Positions 17,114 to 27,093 of a stretch of DNA of 64,000 bases are shown piece by piece. This DNA is from Arctic95D-9 sp035967665 (GTDB lineage: Bacteria > Verrucomicrobiota > Verrucomicrobiia > Verrucomicrobiales > DEV007): assembly GCA_035967665.1 (NCBI GenBank), contig JAYWLB010000112.1, positions 167,888 to 231,887 on the forward strand. The letters run 5' to 3'. The notes below the pieces were generated by a model that did no database searches, was not told the DNA's origin, and was given only the letters and a program-made list of their open reading frames with translations. The first letter of the stretch is position 1. Each line of letters opens with the position of its first letter. The position numbers and the translations under genes were made by a program.

Positions 17114-19165
17114 TTATCGGGAAAGGGACTCCTGAAGAGTTGTCCGGTCCGCCTCCGAGAGAATTCCTGAATAGATGAGCAATTCGCTGATTCTCACCGG
17201 GTCGATTGATTCGCTGTCTCTGGAAATCGTGGGGAATCCGAGTTCGTATTCGAGGAGCGTTTTCTTTTCGCGGGGATCAAATCTTGTGGGTTTGGAAAGG
17301 ATTATTTTCCCGCCCGCCTGGGATGCCGCCATCGAAACCGTACCGGTTCCGGCATTCCACTCCAGAAAAATGGTTCCCCATTGGTTCCTGTCCCAGGGAA
17401 CCGCTGTGTCGGCCAGCTTTTTAAAGCGCTCCGAGCGATACAGCATTCTGTCTTTGGTTTGGATCAGCTTGACCGCGGTTCGATCTTTGGAGTCTTTTGA
17501 TCCCAGTAGAATCGCTCTGAAGATATTGTTGGTGAAATTGTTCGTCGACCGGAGCTTTATCACAAAGGTGAATTGATCAGAGATTACGAGGTCGCTTCGC
17601 ACCGCATTGGCATCGGCACGCAGAAAGCTGGCGGGGGGGAATTCCAGAAAAGGATTTTTTGAATCGGAAGCGGTGGCGAAGAAGGGGGGCTTTCCCTTGC
17701 CCTCGACGGTGACGAGGAGGTGTTCGGGGCTGCTGTCTTTGCGTCGGTTTTGAAGAGCGCCGACAGGGGCGTTTGTTCTGGTGAGACGTTTTCCACCCGG
17801 GTCGAGGAGTCCTCCGTCAACTGAGTAGTGAGCGACCAGCGGGGCGGAGACACTGGGTAAAGCAATGGGTCGGGGGGTGTCGGTGATGTTGTTGAATTTC
17901 GCGATGGACATCCGGAACGGAGCCTCGGGAATGGGGGCGGGACGGGGGCTCTGCGTTGAGCTGGCGGAAGTGGCGCTGCTCGATTTTTTTCCGGCAGGAG
18001 GCGCGCTGACCTTCGGGTCTTCGCCACCCTTCATCGCGAAGAGCAGCCCGATGAAGGCGAGAACCACACCGGAGATGATTCCGATAAGGAGCGGTTGAGA
18101 AATGGTGCTTTTCGGTTTTTGAACCTCGTATCGTGAGGAGGGCAGGGGCACTGAATCCTCCGCTCTTGCCTGGATGCGGGGGCGGGGGCGGTGCGGTTGG
18201 GTGATGAGGGTTCGCGTTACCTGGTGTTGAGTTGGCTGAATGTCAGTCGTTTCGGTGGGCATCCCCCCGGGGACTGCCGCCGCAACAGGCAGCGCCACAG
18301 GTATCTTGTTAGCGGGGGCGTTTTCCTCACGGGCCTGCTTTACGGCTTCCTTGAAAAGCCGGAATGCTTCGGTGGCATTGTCAGGCCTGTCCTCTGGAAG
18401 TCGCTTGATCAATCTCATGACCCAGTCCGTTACCGGTTTGGGAATGTCAGGCCTGAGTTCATGAAGCGGCGTCACCGTATTGTTGAGGTGACGGTTCATC
18501 GTATCGGCGACTGAATTTCCCGCGAAGGGGGGATTCTGAGTCAGAGAGAAATAGTAGACGCACCCGAGTGAATAGAGATCGGTGCGCTGATCGAGCGGCT
18601 CCACTTCAATCTGTTCCGGGGCAATGTAGTCGATTGACCCGAGAAAGGAACCGCTCTGGTCGAGTGTCTGAGTCGAAGGTGCCTGGCTGAATTTGGCGAG
18701 ACCGAAGTCGAGGATTTTCACCTGAAAGCGCTCGCTGGGAAGCCACGTCAGCATGATGTTTCCCGGTTTGATATCGCGGTGCAGAAGATTCAGCTCCTGC
18801 GCCGACATCAGCGGGTCCAAGGTCTGTTCTACGAAGGCCTCGAAATCCTCTTTTGAGAGCGCATTCTTTTTGATCACCGTTTTAAGGGTGTCCCCCTTTA
18901 TCAGCTCGAATACCACGTAGGGCCCTTCGGAATCTTCGTCGAATTCATAAACTGAGACGACATTCTGGTGCTGGAATTTGGCAATTGCGCGGGCTTCTTT
19001 TTCAAGGATGTCCGCCTGGGCAGGATCGTTCAGCGTGCTGATATCCGGCGGGAGGAGACGTTTAATCGCGACATCCCGCTGCAGTCGTTTGTCAAAGGCC
19101 TGGTAAACCGCCCCAATGCCTCCCCGGCCAATACGGCCCTTGATGTCATAACGTTCTTCAGACAT
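17114..19165 (-). CDS. Membrane Ser/Thr protein kinase with C-terminal LamG-like domain
   Basis: 683 aa. Kinase domain at about 5-270: glycine loop GRGGIGAVYQAF, VAIKRL lysine, catalytic loop LLHRDIKPGNIML, DFGLAKF, and YIAPEQ. A Pro-rich linker leads to one membrane span at about 357-380 (LLIGIISGVVLAFIGLLFAM). The remaining about 300 residues are outside and include a LamG-like beta sandwich (LVISDQFTFVIKLRSTNNF through FPTISRDSESIDPVRISELL). This is a PknB-like receptor layout with a lectin-like sensor in place of PASTA repeats. The gene is divergent from dgt, with overlapping promoters between them. Confidence 0.9.
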   Translation of the reverse strand: MSEERYDIKGRIGRGGIGAVYQAFDKRLQRDVAIKRLLPPDISTLNDPAQADILEKEARAIAKFQHQNVVSVYEFDEDSEGPYVVFELIKGDTLKTVIKKNALSKEDFEAFVEQTLDPLMSAQELNLLHRDIKPGNIMLTWLPSERFQVKILDFGLAKFSQAPSTQTLDQSGSFLGSIDYIAPEQIEVEPLDQRTDLYSLGCVYYFSLTQNPPFAGNSVADTMNRHLNNTVTPLHELRPDIPKPVTDWVMRLIKRLPEDRPDNATEAFRLFKEAVKQAREENAPANKIPVALPVAAAVPGGMPTETTDIQPTQHQVTRTLITQPHRPRPRIQARAEDSVPLPSSRYEVQKPKSTISQPLLIGIISGVVLAFIGLLFAMKGGEDPKVSAPPAGKKSSSATSASSTQSPRPAPIPEAPFRMSIAKFNNITDTPRPIALPSVSAPLVAHYSVDGGLLDPGGKRLTRTNAPVGALQNRRKDSSPEHLLVTVEGKGKPPFFATASDSKNPFLEFPPASFLRADANAVRSDLVISDQFTFVIKLRSTNNFTNNIFRAILLGSKDSKDRTAVKLIQTKDRMLYRSERFKKLADTAVPWDRNQWGTIFLEWNAGTGTVSMAASQAGGKIILSKPTRFDPREKKTLLEYELGFPTISRDSESIDPVRISELLIYSGILSEADRTTLQESLSR

Positions 19166-19179
19166 TGAGTTTGCGACTC

Positions 19180-19208
19180 TTGATGAATTTATTAGGATAT
19201 TCCATAAT
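19180..19208 (+). promoter_or_regulatory. Promoter for the dGTPase gene
   Basis: TTGATG (19180-19185) and CATAAT (19203-19208) are 17 bases apart in an AT-rich divergent region, pointing toward dgt. Confidence 0.45.
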
Positions 19209-19222
19209 TACTAATAATTCAA
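19194..19222 (-). promoter_or_regulatory. Promoter for the protein kinase gene
   Basis: On the minus strand TTGAAT (19222-19217) and TATCCT (19199-19194) are 17 bases apart, overlapping the dgt promoter on the other strand. Polymerase binding at the two is likely mutually exclusive. Confidence 0.4.
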
Positions 19223-19325
19223 TTCTTATTGAGAAGCTGGATACAAGGATGATCTCATTGCCTGGAGGATGCTCCCTGATAGGGTGTCCGCAGGGAGTAA
19301 CCAGTTCATTCAATTCACTCAGGAC

Positions 19326-20600
19326 ATGCAAAACAAATTTTATGAATCTTTCGATACGGATCGAATCGAAGCGGATAAGACCGGAGGGGCCGGAGATTAC
19401 CGTACTTCATTTCAGGTCGATCGGGATCGTATTATTCATACATCCTCGTTTCGGCGGTTGCAGAATAAAACGCAGGTCTTTTTCAGCGGCGAATATGATT
19501 TCTACCGCACCCGTCTGACCCATTCGATCGAAGTCGCTCAAATTGGGCGCAGTATCTGCAACCGTTTGAATTGCACTTCCGATCTGCTCGGAGAGGATTA
19601 CCGGATTGATGCCGACCTCGTCGAGGCAGCCTGTCTTTCCCATGATATCGGGCACCCTCCCTTCGGTCACACCGGCGAGCGGACTCTGCATCGGCTGATG
19701 CGGGAATACGGGGGCTTTGAGGGTAACGCTCAAACCTTGCGAATCCTGACCAAGCTCCTTTTCGGGCCGGGGCGGGGGATGAATCCGTCGCGTGCTCTTA
19801 TGGACGGCGTTCTGAAATACAAAACGCTCTACGGTGAGGTTCCGGACCAGAAAAATCATTTTATCTACGCGGAGCAAAAGCCGATTCTCGATTTCGTCGT
19901 CGGAGGAGAGGATTTTCCCGCGTCTCTTGCCGCCGGCGAATCCCGCAACGGTTTCAAGTCGATTGAATGCCAGATCATGGACTGGGCTGATGACACCGCC
20001 TACTCGCTCAATGATATTGCTGATGGGATTCACGCCGGATTCATCAACGTGGAAAAAGTCCAACAGTGGGCCGAGGCGCAGGATAACCTGACGAGCGCTG
20101 ACGAAGCTCTTATCGAAGAACTGATCGATGCGATTCGGCGGGGAAGGGTTGAATCGGCGATCGGGAAAAAGATCGGTGCTTTTATCAATGCAGCCCGATT
20201 GGAAACGGCGGACGGCTTTCTCAGCGGGGCGACGGCGCGGCATCGGTATCGTCTCACGATTGATCCGGTCATTGATGCGGCCTGCTCTCTCTACAAGCGG
20301 ATTTCGCTGGGATTGGTTTTTAAAAGCCGACAGCTTCAGCAGCTTGATCGGAAGTCCGACTTTATCCTGAGTCGGCTTTTCGAGGTCTTTGCCGAACAGT
20401 ATATCAATCCGGCTCCCGGAATATTGAAGTTCACCTTACTCAGTGACGAAGAGGAAAGTCTTATCAACGCCGGGGAAACCGAGGCGGATCGTGCCCGCAT
20501 CATCTGTGACGTCCTCGCGAAAATGACTGACGGAATCGCCACCCGCACCTACAAACGTCTCTTTGATGCCGACTTCGGTTCGATTGTGGATTTGGTGTAG
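19326..20600 (+). CDS. dgt: Deoxyguanosinetriphosphate triphosphohydrolase (HD domain)
   Basis: 424 aa from the ATG at 19326 (MQNKFYESFDTDRIEAD), the usual beginning of this family; an in-frame ATG at 19269 would add 19 atypical residues. The dGTPase signature GDYRTSFQVDRDRIIHTSSFRRLQNKTQVF is followed by the metal-binding HD residues: the His of RLTHSIEVAQIGR and the His-Asp of ACLSHDIGHPPFGHTGE, with a later Asp in MDWADDTAYSLNDI. It hydrolyses dGTP (or other dNTPs) to the nucleoside and triphosphate, balancing nucleotide pools. It has its own promoter, divergent from the kinase. Confidence 0.93.
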   Translation: MQNKFYESFDTDRIEADKTGGAGDYRTSFQVDRDRIIHTSSFRRLQNKTQVFFSGEYDFYRTRLTHSIEVAQIGRSICNRLNCTSDLLGEDYRIDADLVEAACLSHDIGHPPFGHTGERTLHRLMREYGGFEGNAQTLRILTKLLFGPGRGMNPSRALMDGVLKYKTLYGEVPDQKNHFIYAEQKPILDFVVGGEDFPASLAAGESRNGFKSIECQIMDWADDTAYSLNDIADGIHAGFINVEKVQQWAEAQDNLTSADEALIEELIDAIRRGRVESAIGKKIGAFINAARLETADGFLSGATARHRYRLTIDPVIDAACSLYKRISLGLVFKSRQLQQLDRKSDFILSRLFEVFAEQYINPAPGILKFTLLSDEEESLINAGETEADRARIICDVLAKMTDGIATRTYKRLFDADFGSIVDLV

Positions 20601-20693
20601 GGGATCCGTGAGAGCGGAGCGGGCACCCAACCCTGTTGAGTGAGTGACCTAACAGGGTTGAATCTGCGTGCGGATTACGCTTTACTGCGGGAA

Positions 20694-21125
20694 ATGGAAT
20701 TGAAACCAGGCGGACAACCGGGAGGAGAGATCAAATTTTTGATCGGGGCAGTGCTGACGGTGGTCGGGGTCTGGCTCTTTTTTGATTCGGTGAGATTTAC
20801 AACCGGGCACGGCGGCCTCATTTCCAATTCCATCGGGCGCGGACGCGGCGGCGGCGGGCTCATGGAAACGACCTCGATGGGGATTGTTCTTCTCCCGCTT
20901 TTCATCGGCATTGTCGGGCTTTTCTTCAACGCCCGTCAGAAGTGGGGCTGGATCTTAACCGGTCTCGGAATTGTCATTCTCGGGATCGAAGTGGTGAGCC
21001 GTTTTCGTCCTGTCATTGCTATAAAAGGGACGCACCTGTTTCTGCTTATCATTCTCATCGCGGGCGGGATCGGTCTGATGCTTCGCGGTTACGTTGAGGA
21101 TCGAAAGCGTGGGGATCAATCGTAA
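20694..21125 (+). CDS. Small inner-membrane protein, unknown
   Basis: 143 aa from the ATG at 20694, preceded by CGGGAA; a GTG at 20640 would add 18 residues without ribosome site. Four hydrophobic segments: FLIGAVLTVVGVWLFFDSV, MGIVLLPLFIGIVGLFFNA, WGWILTGLGIVILGIEVV and HLFLLIILIAGGIGLMLRGY. A Gly/Arg loop (SIGRGRGGGGLMETT) lies between the first two. Its stop is 6 bases before the AEC transporter start, so the two are likely co-transcribed. No family recognised. Confidence 0.6.
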   Translation: MELKPGGQPGGEIKFLIGAVLTVVGVWLFFDSVRFTTGHGGLISNSIGRGRGGGGLMETTSMGIVLLPLFIGIVGLFFNARQKWGWILTGLGIVILGIEVVSRFRPVIAIKGTHLFLLIILIAGGIGLMLRGYVEDRKRGDQS

Positions 21126-21131
21126 ACGGGA

Positions 21132-22076
21132 ATGCCCTCTTACTTCACGATTTTTTCGGCAACGCTGCCGGTCTTCCTCATCATTGCGATCGGGTTTTTC
21201 TTCAATCGTCGTGGCTGGCTGAATGAAGAGACCGAGGTCGGAGTGATGAAACTCGGGCTGAATTTGCTCGTGCCCTGTCTGATTTTAAATCTCATTCCGG
21301 GGAATCCGGCGCTGGAAAAAGTGAGCTCGGCAGGCTGGGCCATCGGTCTGGGTTTTGCCCTGATTGTGCTCGGCTTCGGGGTGGCGTGGGTTGTGGCGCG
21401 GCTTTCAGGTCTCCACCGGGGCGAGGGTTTGCGGACTTTCACGATTTCCACCGGTATTCAAAACTACGGCTACCTCCCCTTGCCGATTCTCGTGGAGCTT
21501 TTCCCGGATAACCCGGGGCCGGCGGGGCTCGTCTTTGTTCACGGGGTCGGGGTGGAGATCGCGATGTGGACCATCGGTCTCGCGATCCTCACGAAAAAAT
21601 CAGGTCTGAGGTCGCTCGTGAACGGGCCGTTCCTCGCCGTGGTCGGCGCCTTGATTCTCAATTTCACGGGGGGCTACCACTACATTCCCGGCATCGTGAC
21701 AACGATCACCGATATGCTGGGGCGCTGCGCGGTTCCCATGGCGATCTTCATGATCGGCGCAACGATGAGCAAATTTTTTACGAAGAACATTCTCGAGCAC
21801 GTGTTCCGGGTCGCCTTTGCGAGCACCTTTGCGCGCATCGTCCTCTTGGCGGCGATTATGCTGGTCGTGGCGAAAATCGCACCGGTCAGCGACGATCTGA
21901 AACGGCTTCTCGTGGTGCAGGCGGCTATGCCTGCGGCGGTGTATCCCATCGTGCTTTCGCGGCTCTTCGGCGGGCAGCCCGAGGTGGCGATCAAAGTGGT
22001 CCTCGCGACTTCCTTTGTCAGTTTGATCACCTCGCCTCTCGTCATCGCCTGGGGATTGAGCTGGCTGGGGGTGTGA
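21132..22076 (+). CDS. AEC family (auxin efflux carrier-like) permease
   Basis: 314 aa, about ten hydrophobic segments. The start of the family is clear (LPVFLIIAIGFFFNRRGWLNEETEVGVMKLGLNLLVPCLIL), as are the later GIQNYGYLPLPILVELFP and the closing VQAAMPAAVYPIVLSRLFGG motif with substrate-site residues. These carriers move small organic acids across the inner membrane; the substrate cannot be told. It follows the small membrane protein closely and may form an operon with it. Confidence 0.9.
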   Translation: MPSYFTIFSATLPVFLIIAIGFFFNRRGWLNEETEVGVMKLGLNLLVPCLILNLIPGNPALEKVSSAGWAIGLGFALIVLGFGVAWVVARLSGLHRGEGLRTFTISTGIQNYGYLPLPILVELFPDNPGPAGLVFVHGVGVEIAMWTIGLAILTKKSGLRSLVNGPFLAVVGALILNFTGGYHYIPGIVTTITDMLGRCAVPMAIFMIGATMSKFFTKNILEHVFRVAFASTFARIVLLAAIMLVVAKIAPVSDDLKRLLVVQAAMPAAVYPIVLSRLFGGQPEVAIKVVLATSFVSLITSPLVIAWGLSWLGV

Positions 22077-22168
22077 GCGGGGCGGCCAAAGCCGCTTTTC
22101 TTACGCGCATTCGGACCTGTGAGGCGCTTGACCTCGCGGGGCAGCTTCAGCGATGATGGGGGCGTGCT

Positions 22169-25100
22169 ATGCAAAGGCTTTTCCCAATTTCACTTTCCGC
22201 CGTTTTCCTGCTTTCATTCTCAATTGCAGCGGAACCCTCCGCTTTTGAAAAAGCGGTTCAGGAATCCGGTCCGGTCGCGCACTGGTCATTTTCCAAAGAC
22301 GGCGACCTCAAGGTGAAGAGAAACCAAAACAAGGAGATCACCGACAGGGGGCCTGTGGCTCCTGAATATCCGAAGTTTGGAAAGAGTAATGACGCGTTGC
22401 GCCTCGACGGGGGTGAGCGGGTTGTGATTCCCGACGAGGGCGGGAACTCCCGTTTTGATTTCGACAACGGTGATGCGATCACGCTGGAGGCGATGATCAA
22501 TCCGACCAAATTCAATGGACAGGCTGCGATCATTTCCAAGGGGCGCACGCACAATCCGGGATTTCCCAACAACAACCAGAACTGGGCCCTGCGTCTCAAA
22601 TCGGTCGCGGGTCAGGCGGGGGTGAATTTTCTGTTTCGGAGCCGGGATCACGATGGCAAAAAGGGTGACTGGCACCGCTGGACGACGGTTTCGGGAATCG
22701 GGGTGAACACGGGCTGGCACCACGTCGCGGTGAGCTACGAGTTCGGGAAGCCGGAATCGATTCGCGCTTTTATCGACGGGAACGAAGTGAAAGGCACCTG
22801 GGATATGGGCGGCCCGACGACAGCCCCGCCGGTGATCGACAACGACGAAATCTGGATCGGTTCTTCGACCGCGGGGAGCCTCGGGAATTCCTTCATCGGG
22901 AGTCTCGATGAAATCGCGGTCTACCGGAAAACGGTTCCTGCGGAGACTTTCCTGACCCGATACGAGCGCGTCGAGCCTCCGATGGTGCTGCCGGAAGCGG
23001 AAAAGGGCGTCGTGAAGGTGCACATGCACGGGCCGCTTGAAAGTAATGTGAAATTTCCCAATGATCCGGGTGAGCCGCTCATTTCGTGGGACCAGAAAGC
23101 GATGGGATTTGTCCGCATCCCGAGAAAGTTTGATGACTGGGGGGTGCGCGAAGACTGGGGCACCGGAGTGTTGGTGCGCGCGGTCACTGAGATCGAACTG
23201 GAGCCGGGCGAATACGAGTTCCTCGGGCGTTCGCGAACGGTTTCGCGTCTCTTTGTCGACGGGAAAAAGATCCTCGATTTCCCGAAGGTGGGCCGCGGTG
23301 GCGGTGCTCACAACCATGTGCAGCCGGTTCCGGAGGTGCCGCGTCCGGGGATGCGACCTCATGCGATGGACGACGTTGAGAAGATCGTGAAATTCACGAG
23401 CAAGGGTGGGACGCACACGGTCGTGTTCGACATCATGGTGGGCGGCCCGAAGATCCGTCTTGAGTTTGGTGAGACCTGTCTCGCGATTGCGAAAGGGGAT
23501 GAAATTTTCCGTATCCTTGCCCCCGGCGCCGAATCCGGGCCGCGTTTGACGGACGAAGACTGGATCGCCTTCACCGATGAAACCGGCGCGATGCTCGACC
23601 GTTTTGATCGTGAAAATCGACGGGCCGCCGACAAGCAGAAGGGATACTGGAGCAAGCGCCATGAGCTCGCGGCAGAGCACCTCGCTGGGGACGCGGGCGG
23701 AAACACGATCGACGGTTTGATTCTCGCCCGGCTCGAGACGGCACGGGAACATTCGGGGGATCCTGATTCGTTTTTTAACAAAGAGGTCCGTCCCATTTTT
23801 GCGGAGCACTGCTATCGCTGTCATGGCGAGAAGGAAAAGGGGGAGCTGAATTTGCAGAAACAGGAGAGCCTTCTCGCGGGTGGTGAATCCGGAATTCCGG
23901 CGGTGGTTCCCGGCGATCCGCATCAGAGTTTTCTCATCGAGCTGGTCGGGCCCGAAGCGGGAGATGATAAAATGCCTCCGAAAGGGGACGGGTTATCCGC
24001 TGAACAAGTCGCGATTCTGGAGAAGTGGGTCAAAGACGAAGGTGGGAAGATTCAAAATGCAGCCCTCGAAATCGCTGATCAGACGCCGGTGGTCGACGAT
24101 CTCACTTTTCTCCGGAGAGTCTGGATCGACACGGTGGGCGTGGCTCCTCCGGTGAAAGAAATCCGGGCGTTTCAGTCGGATCCCTCGCCGGACAAGCGCG
24201 CGAAAATGATCGAGCGCCTTCTCGCTGACGATCGATGGGCGGACAATCAGGTGGGTTACTGGCAGGACGTTTTGGCGGAGAATCCGAATCTTCTCAAGCC
24301 GATGTTGAACAACACGGGGCCGTTCCGTTTCTGGATTCTGGAAGCGCTGCGGGACAACAAGCCGATGGATCGTTTTGCGACTGAGCTGATTACAATGCGA
24401 GGCAGCACCTGGGGCGGTGGAGCCGGAGGCTTCGGGGTTGCGACTCAGAACGATGTCCCGATGGCGGCGAAGGCTCACATTCTCGGGACGGCTTTTCTCG
24501 GGATCGATATGAAGTGCGCCCGTTGCCACGACGCGCCATACCACGAAACGACGCAGGAGGACCTTTTCCAAATGGCGGCAATGCTGGAGCGGAAGGAGAT
24601 TCAGGTGCCGAAGACGAGCAGTGTTCCGGCTGCGTTTTTTGATCACGTCGAAAAAGGCGGACGTGAATCGCTCATTGAGGTGACGCTTCCGATCGGGGCG
24701 AAGGTTCAGGCGGAATGGCCTTTTGATGAGTTCGCGTCCGAAATCCCCGACGGCGTTCTCATGGACCCGACTGATACCCGCGAGCGGATTGCGGCTGATG
24801 TGACCTTTTCGCGCCGCTTTGCCGAGGTGATCGTGAACCGGATGTGGAGTCGCTACATCGGGGCGGGAATCGTTGAACCGGTCGATGACTGGGAGGGGCA
24901 CGCGCCGGTTGATCCCGAATTGCTCGCGCATCTCACGGATGGATTCATTCGCGGTGGATACGATCTCAGGAAGCTCGTGAGCACGATCATGAATTCCAAG
25001 CTCTATCAGCAGGCAGCGCAGGATCTCCCGGCGAACATCGTCGATTCGAAGCGTTTTTTCGAAGCGCCCTACCGCCGTCGCATGAGCGCGGAGCAGGTCG

Positions 25101-25798
25101 TGGACAATGCCTGGCACATTGCCGGAAAAGAAATGGATCTCGGTTTGCTGACGATGGATATGGAAGGGCGGCTTGCTCCTAACTATTTCCTGAACTTCGG
25201 TTCACCGCAGAAAGCCTGGGAGTTTTCCACGCTCGCCAATGAGCGCGACCGCCCCAGCCTCGCGATGCCGAAAATTCAGGCGGTGGTCGATGTCCTGCGT
25301 GCTTTTGGCTGGAGGAATTCGCGACAGGAACCGACTTCGCACCGGATTGAAGAGCCCAACCCGCTTCAGCCCGGTGTGCTCGCCAACGGGGTCATGGGCA
25401 GTTGGATGACGCGGCTGACGGATGATTCCGAGATTACCGAACTTTGCATCGATGCCGAGTCGGTGGAGTGGTTGACCGATCAGCTTTACCTGCGGTTTCT
25501 GACAAGGAAGCCGACGCCGGCGGAGCGGGACACTTTTCATGCTCTGCTCGCGGATGGCTTTGAAACTCGCCTCGTTGCCGAAGCGGATCTCGCTCCCGTC
25601 CCGGAGAAAAAGCGGATGCCTTATGTTTCCTGGTCGAATCATCTTCATTCCGAAGCCAATTCCATCAAGCAGGAGGAAGAGGCCATGGCGCGTGCCGGTG
25701 ATCCGCCGACCCGTTATCTGAAAGCTCACTGGCGGGAGCAGGCGGAGGACGCTCTCTGGGCGCTCCTGAATGCGCCGGAAATGATCATGGTGCCTTAA
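22169..25798 (+). CDS. Secreted LamG-PSCyt1-DUF1549-DUF1553 protein
   Basis: 1209 aa with a signal peptide (LFPISLSAVFLLSFSIAAE). LamG/concanavalin-like domain at about 35-270 (AHWSFSKDGD, ITLEAMINPTKF, GWHHVAVSYEFG, GSLDEIAVYRK). A beta-rich region at about 280-430 may be PA14-like (ELEPGEYEFLGRSRTVSRLF). PSCyt1 lies at about 535-630 with CYRCH near 549, DUF1549 at about 660-860 with a second CxxCH (CARCHDAP, near 783), and DUF1553 at about 870-1120 (ERIAADVTFSRRFAEVIVNRMW). Unlike the first module there is no membrane anchor or regulator part. The DUF1501 partner follows 17 bases downstream. Substrate unknown. Confidence 0.88.
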   Translation: MQRLFPISLSAVFLLSFSIAAEPSAFEKAVQESGPVAHWSFSKDGDLKVKRNQNKEITDRGPVAPEYPKFGKSNDALRLDGGERVVIPDEGGNSRFDFDNGDAITLEAMINPTKFNGQAAIISKGRTHNPGFPNNNQNWALRLKSVAGQAGVNFLFRSRDHDGKKGDWHRWTTVSGIGVNTGWHHVAVSYEFGKPESIRAFIDGNEVKGTWDMGGPTTAPPVIDNDEIWIGSSTAGSLGNSFIGSLDEIAVYRKTVPAETFLTRYERVEPPMVLPEAEKGVVKVHMHGPLESNVKFPNDPGEPLISWDQKAMGFVRIPRKFDDWGVREDWGTGVLVRAVTEIELEPGEYEFLGRSRTVSRLFVDGKKILDFPKVGRGGGAHNHVQPVPEVPRPGMRPHAMDDVEKIVKFTSKGGTHTVVFDIMVGGPKIRLEFGETCLAIAKGDEIFRILAPGAESGPRLTDEDWIAFTDETGAMLDRFDRENRRAADKQKGYWSKRHELAAEHLAGDAGGNTIDGLILARLETAREHSGDPDSFFNKEVRPIFAEHCYRCHGEKEKGELNLQKQESLLAGGESGIPAVVPGDPHQSFLIELVGPEAGDDKMPPKGDGLSAEQVAILEKWVKDEGGKIQNAALEIADQTPVVDDLTFLRRVWIDTVGVAPPVKEIRAFQSDPSPDKRAKMIERLLADDRWADNQVGYWQDVLAENPNLLKPMLNNTGPFRFWILEALRDNKPMDRFATELITMRGSTWGGGAGGFGVATQNDVPMAAKAHILGTAFLGIDMKCARCHDAPYHETTQEDLFQMAAMLERKEIQVPKTSSVPAAFFDHVEKGGRESLIEVTLPIGAKVQAEWPFDEFASEIPDGVLMDPTDTRERIAADVTFSRRFAEVIVNRMWSRYIGAGIVEPVDDWEGHAPVDPELLAHLTDGFIRGGYDLRKLVSTIMNSKLYQQAAQDLPANIVDSKRFFEAPYRRRMSAEQVVDNAWHIAGKEMDLGLLTMDMEGRLAPNYFLNFGSPQKAWEFSTLANERDRPSLAMPKIQAVVDVLRAFGWRNSRQEPTSHRIEEPNPLQPGVLANGVMGSWMTRLTDDSEITELCIDAESVEWLTDQLYLRFLTRKPTPAERDTFHALLADGFETRLVAEADLAPVPEKKRMPYVSWSNHLHSEANSIKQEEEAMARAGDPPTRYLKAHWREQAEDALWALLNAPEMIMVP

Positions 25799-25815
25799 TC
25801 GAAATAGAAAATTCA

Positions 25816-27093
25816 ATGAATCGCAGACAATTTATTCAATCCACGACCGCGGCGGCAGCCGGTGCTTTAGCGGCGCCGGGAATTACTCATGCCGCGGGCA
25901 AGGTCCCTCTCGGTAAGGCGGAGCACTGTGTCATGCTCTGGCTTGGCGGGGGAATGGCGCAGATCGACACCTTTGATCCGAAAGCTCCCGGTGATGCCAA
26001 AGCAAAGAAGGCGGGCTCCTATTACCCGGCCATCGACACTTCTGTGCCGGGGGTTCAGGTATGTGAGCACCTTTCCAAAACGGCGAAGTTGATGGAGCAC
26101 GTCACTGCGGTGCGTTCGCTTCATCACGACGTCGTCGATGAGCACGCCGCGGCAGCGAACCGGATGCACACGGGGCGACCCACGAGCGGGACCGTGACCT
26201 ACCCGTCGCTGGGTTCGATCATTGCCCACAAACGCGGTGCGGCGGCGGAAGGCGTTCCCGCGTATGTCCTTCTCGGCTATCCGAACATTGCCCGCGGACC
26301 GGGATTTCTCGGACCGGAGGCCGGTTTTATTTATTCGACGGATATCGGTTCGGGCCCCGCCGGTCTGGCGCGTCCGAAATGGCTTTCATCGAACCGGGTG
26401 GGGCGACGCGAGGAATTGCTCTCCGCAGTGCGGAGCGGGGGAGCGGAGCGCTTTGCGGGGGACAAGAAATTTTCGGATTACGACGCGGCGCTCAAGGAAA
26501 GCCTTCGTCTTTCGGGGCCTGATTTCATGAACGTCTTTGATCTCAATGCCGAGTCGGCGGATCTGCGGAATGCCTACGGAAGTGAATTCGGGCAGCGCTG
26601 TTTGCTGACCCGGCGACTCTTTCAGGCCGGGGTGCGTTTTGTCGAAGTGTCCTACAGTGACAATTTCAAAAACGGAACCGGTTGGGACACGCACAACGAC
26701 GGGCAGCTGAATCAGCACCTTTTGATTCAGGATCTCGATTCCGCGATCTCAACGATGATCACGGATCTGGATTCTCATGGTCTCCTCGATAAAACCATTA
26801 TTCTGATCAATTCCGAGTTCGGGCGTCCCGGCAATTTTGACTCCGGTGGCGGACGGGGGCATCAATCGAAGGTGTTCACCAATGTCATCGCCGGTGGCGG
26901 CCTGAATCACAAAGGCGCCTGGGGTGCTTCCAATGAGATTGCAGAGGAGATTGCCGACAAACCGGTCAGCGTTCCTGATTACTTTGCGACCGCATTGGCG
27001 GCGATGCAGATCGATCCGACTGAGAACCTTTACGACGGCGACAGACCCGTGCCGATCACGGATCTGGGCAAGCCGATTGCGGAGCTTTTTTAA
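25816..27093 (+). CDS. Tat-exported DUF1501 protein
   Basis: 425 aa. Twin-arginine signal MNRRQFIQSTTAAAAGALAA. DUF1501 hallmarks: CVMLWLGGGMAQIDTFDPKA, then the HHDVVDEHAAAANRMHTGRP segment, WDTHNDGQLN and the NSEFGRPGNF motif with GGGRGHQ near the C-terminus. It lies 17 bases after the LamG-PSCyt1 gene and is surely co-transcribed. The aspartates and histidines of the alkaline-phosphatase-like fold are visible, but no substrate is established for this family. Confidence 0.9.
   Translation: MNRRQFIQSTTAAAAGALAAPGITHAAGKVPLGKAEHCVMLWLGGGMAQIDTFDPKAPGDAKAKKAGSYYPAIDTSVPGVQVCEHLSKTAKLMEHVTAVRSLHHDVVDEHAAAANRMHTGRPTSGTVTYPSLGSIIAHKRGAAAEGVPAYVLLGYPNIARGPGFLGPEAGFIYSTDIGSGPAGLARPKWLSSNRVGRREELLSAVRSGGAERFAGDKKFSDYDAALKESLRLSGPDFMNVFDLNAESADLRNAYGSEFGQRCLLTRRLFQAGVRFVEVSYSDNFKNGTGWDTHNDGQLNQHLLIQDLDSAISTMITDLDSHGLLDKTIILINSEFGRPGNFDSGGGRGHQSKVFTNVIAGGGLNHKGAWGASNEIAEEIADKPVSVPDYFATALAAMQIDPTENLYDGDRPVPITDLGKPIAELF

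Noticed and set aside
19407..20243. 278-codon minus-strand frame opposite dgt
   Set aside because: dgt on the plus strand has intact HD motifs; the opposite frame has none.
22286..23923. 545-codon open frame on the minus strand opposite the LamG-PSCyt1 gene
   Set aside because: It is a shadow of a GC-rich gene: the sense strand carries clear domains, while this frame is rich in Arg/His/Pro and has no recognisable motif.
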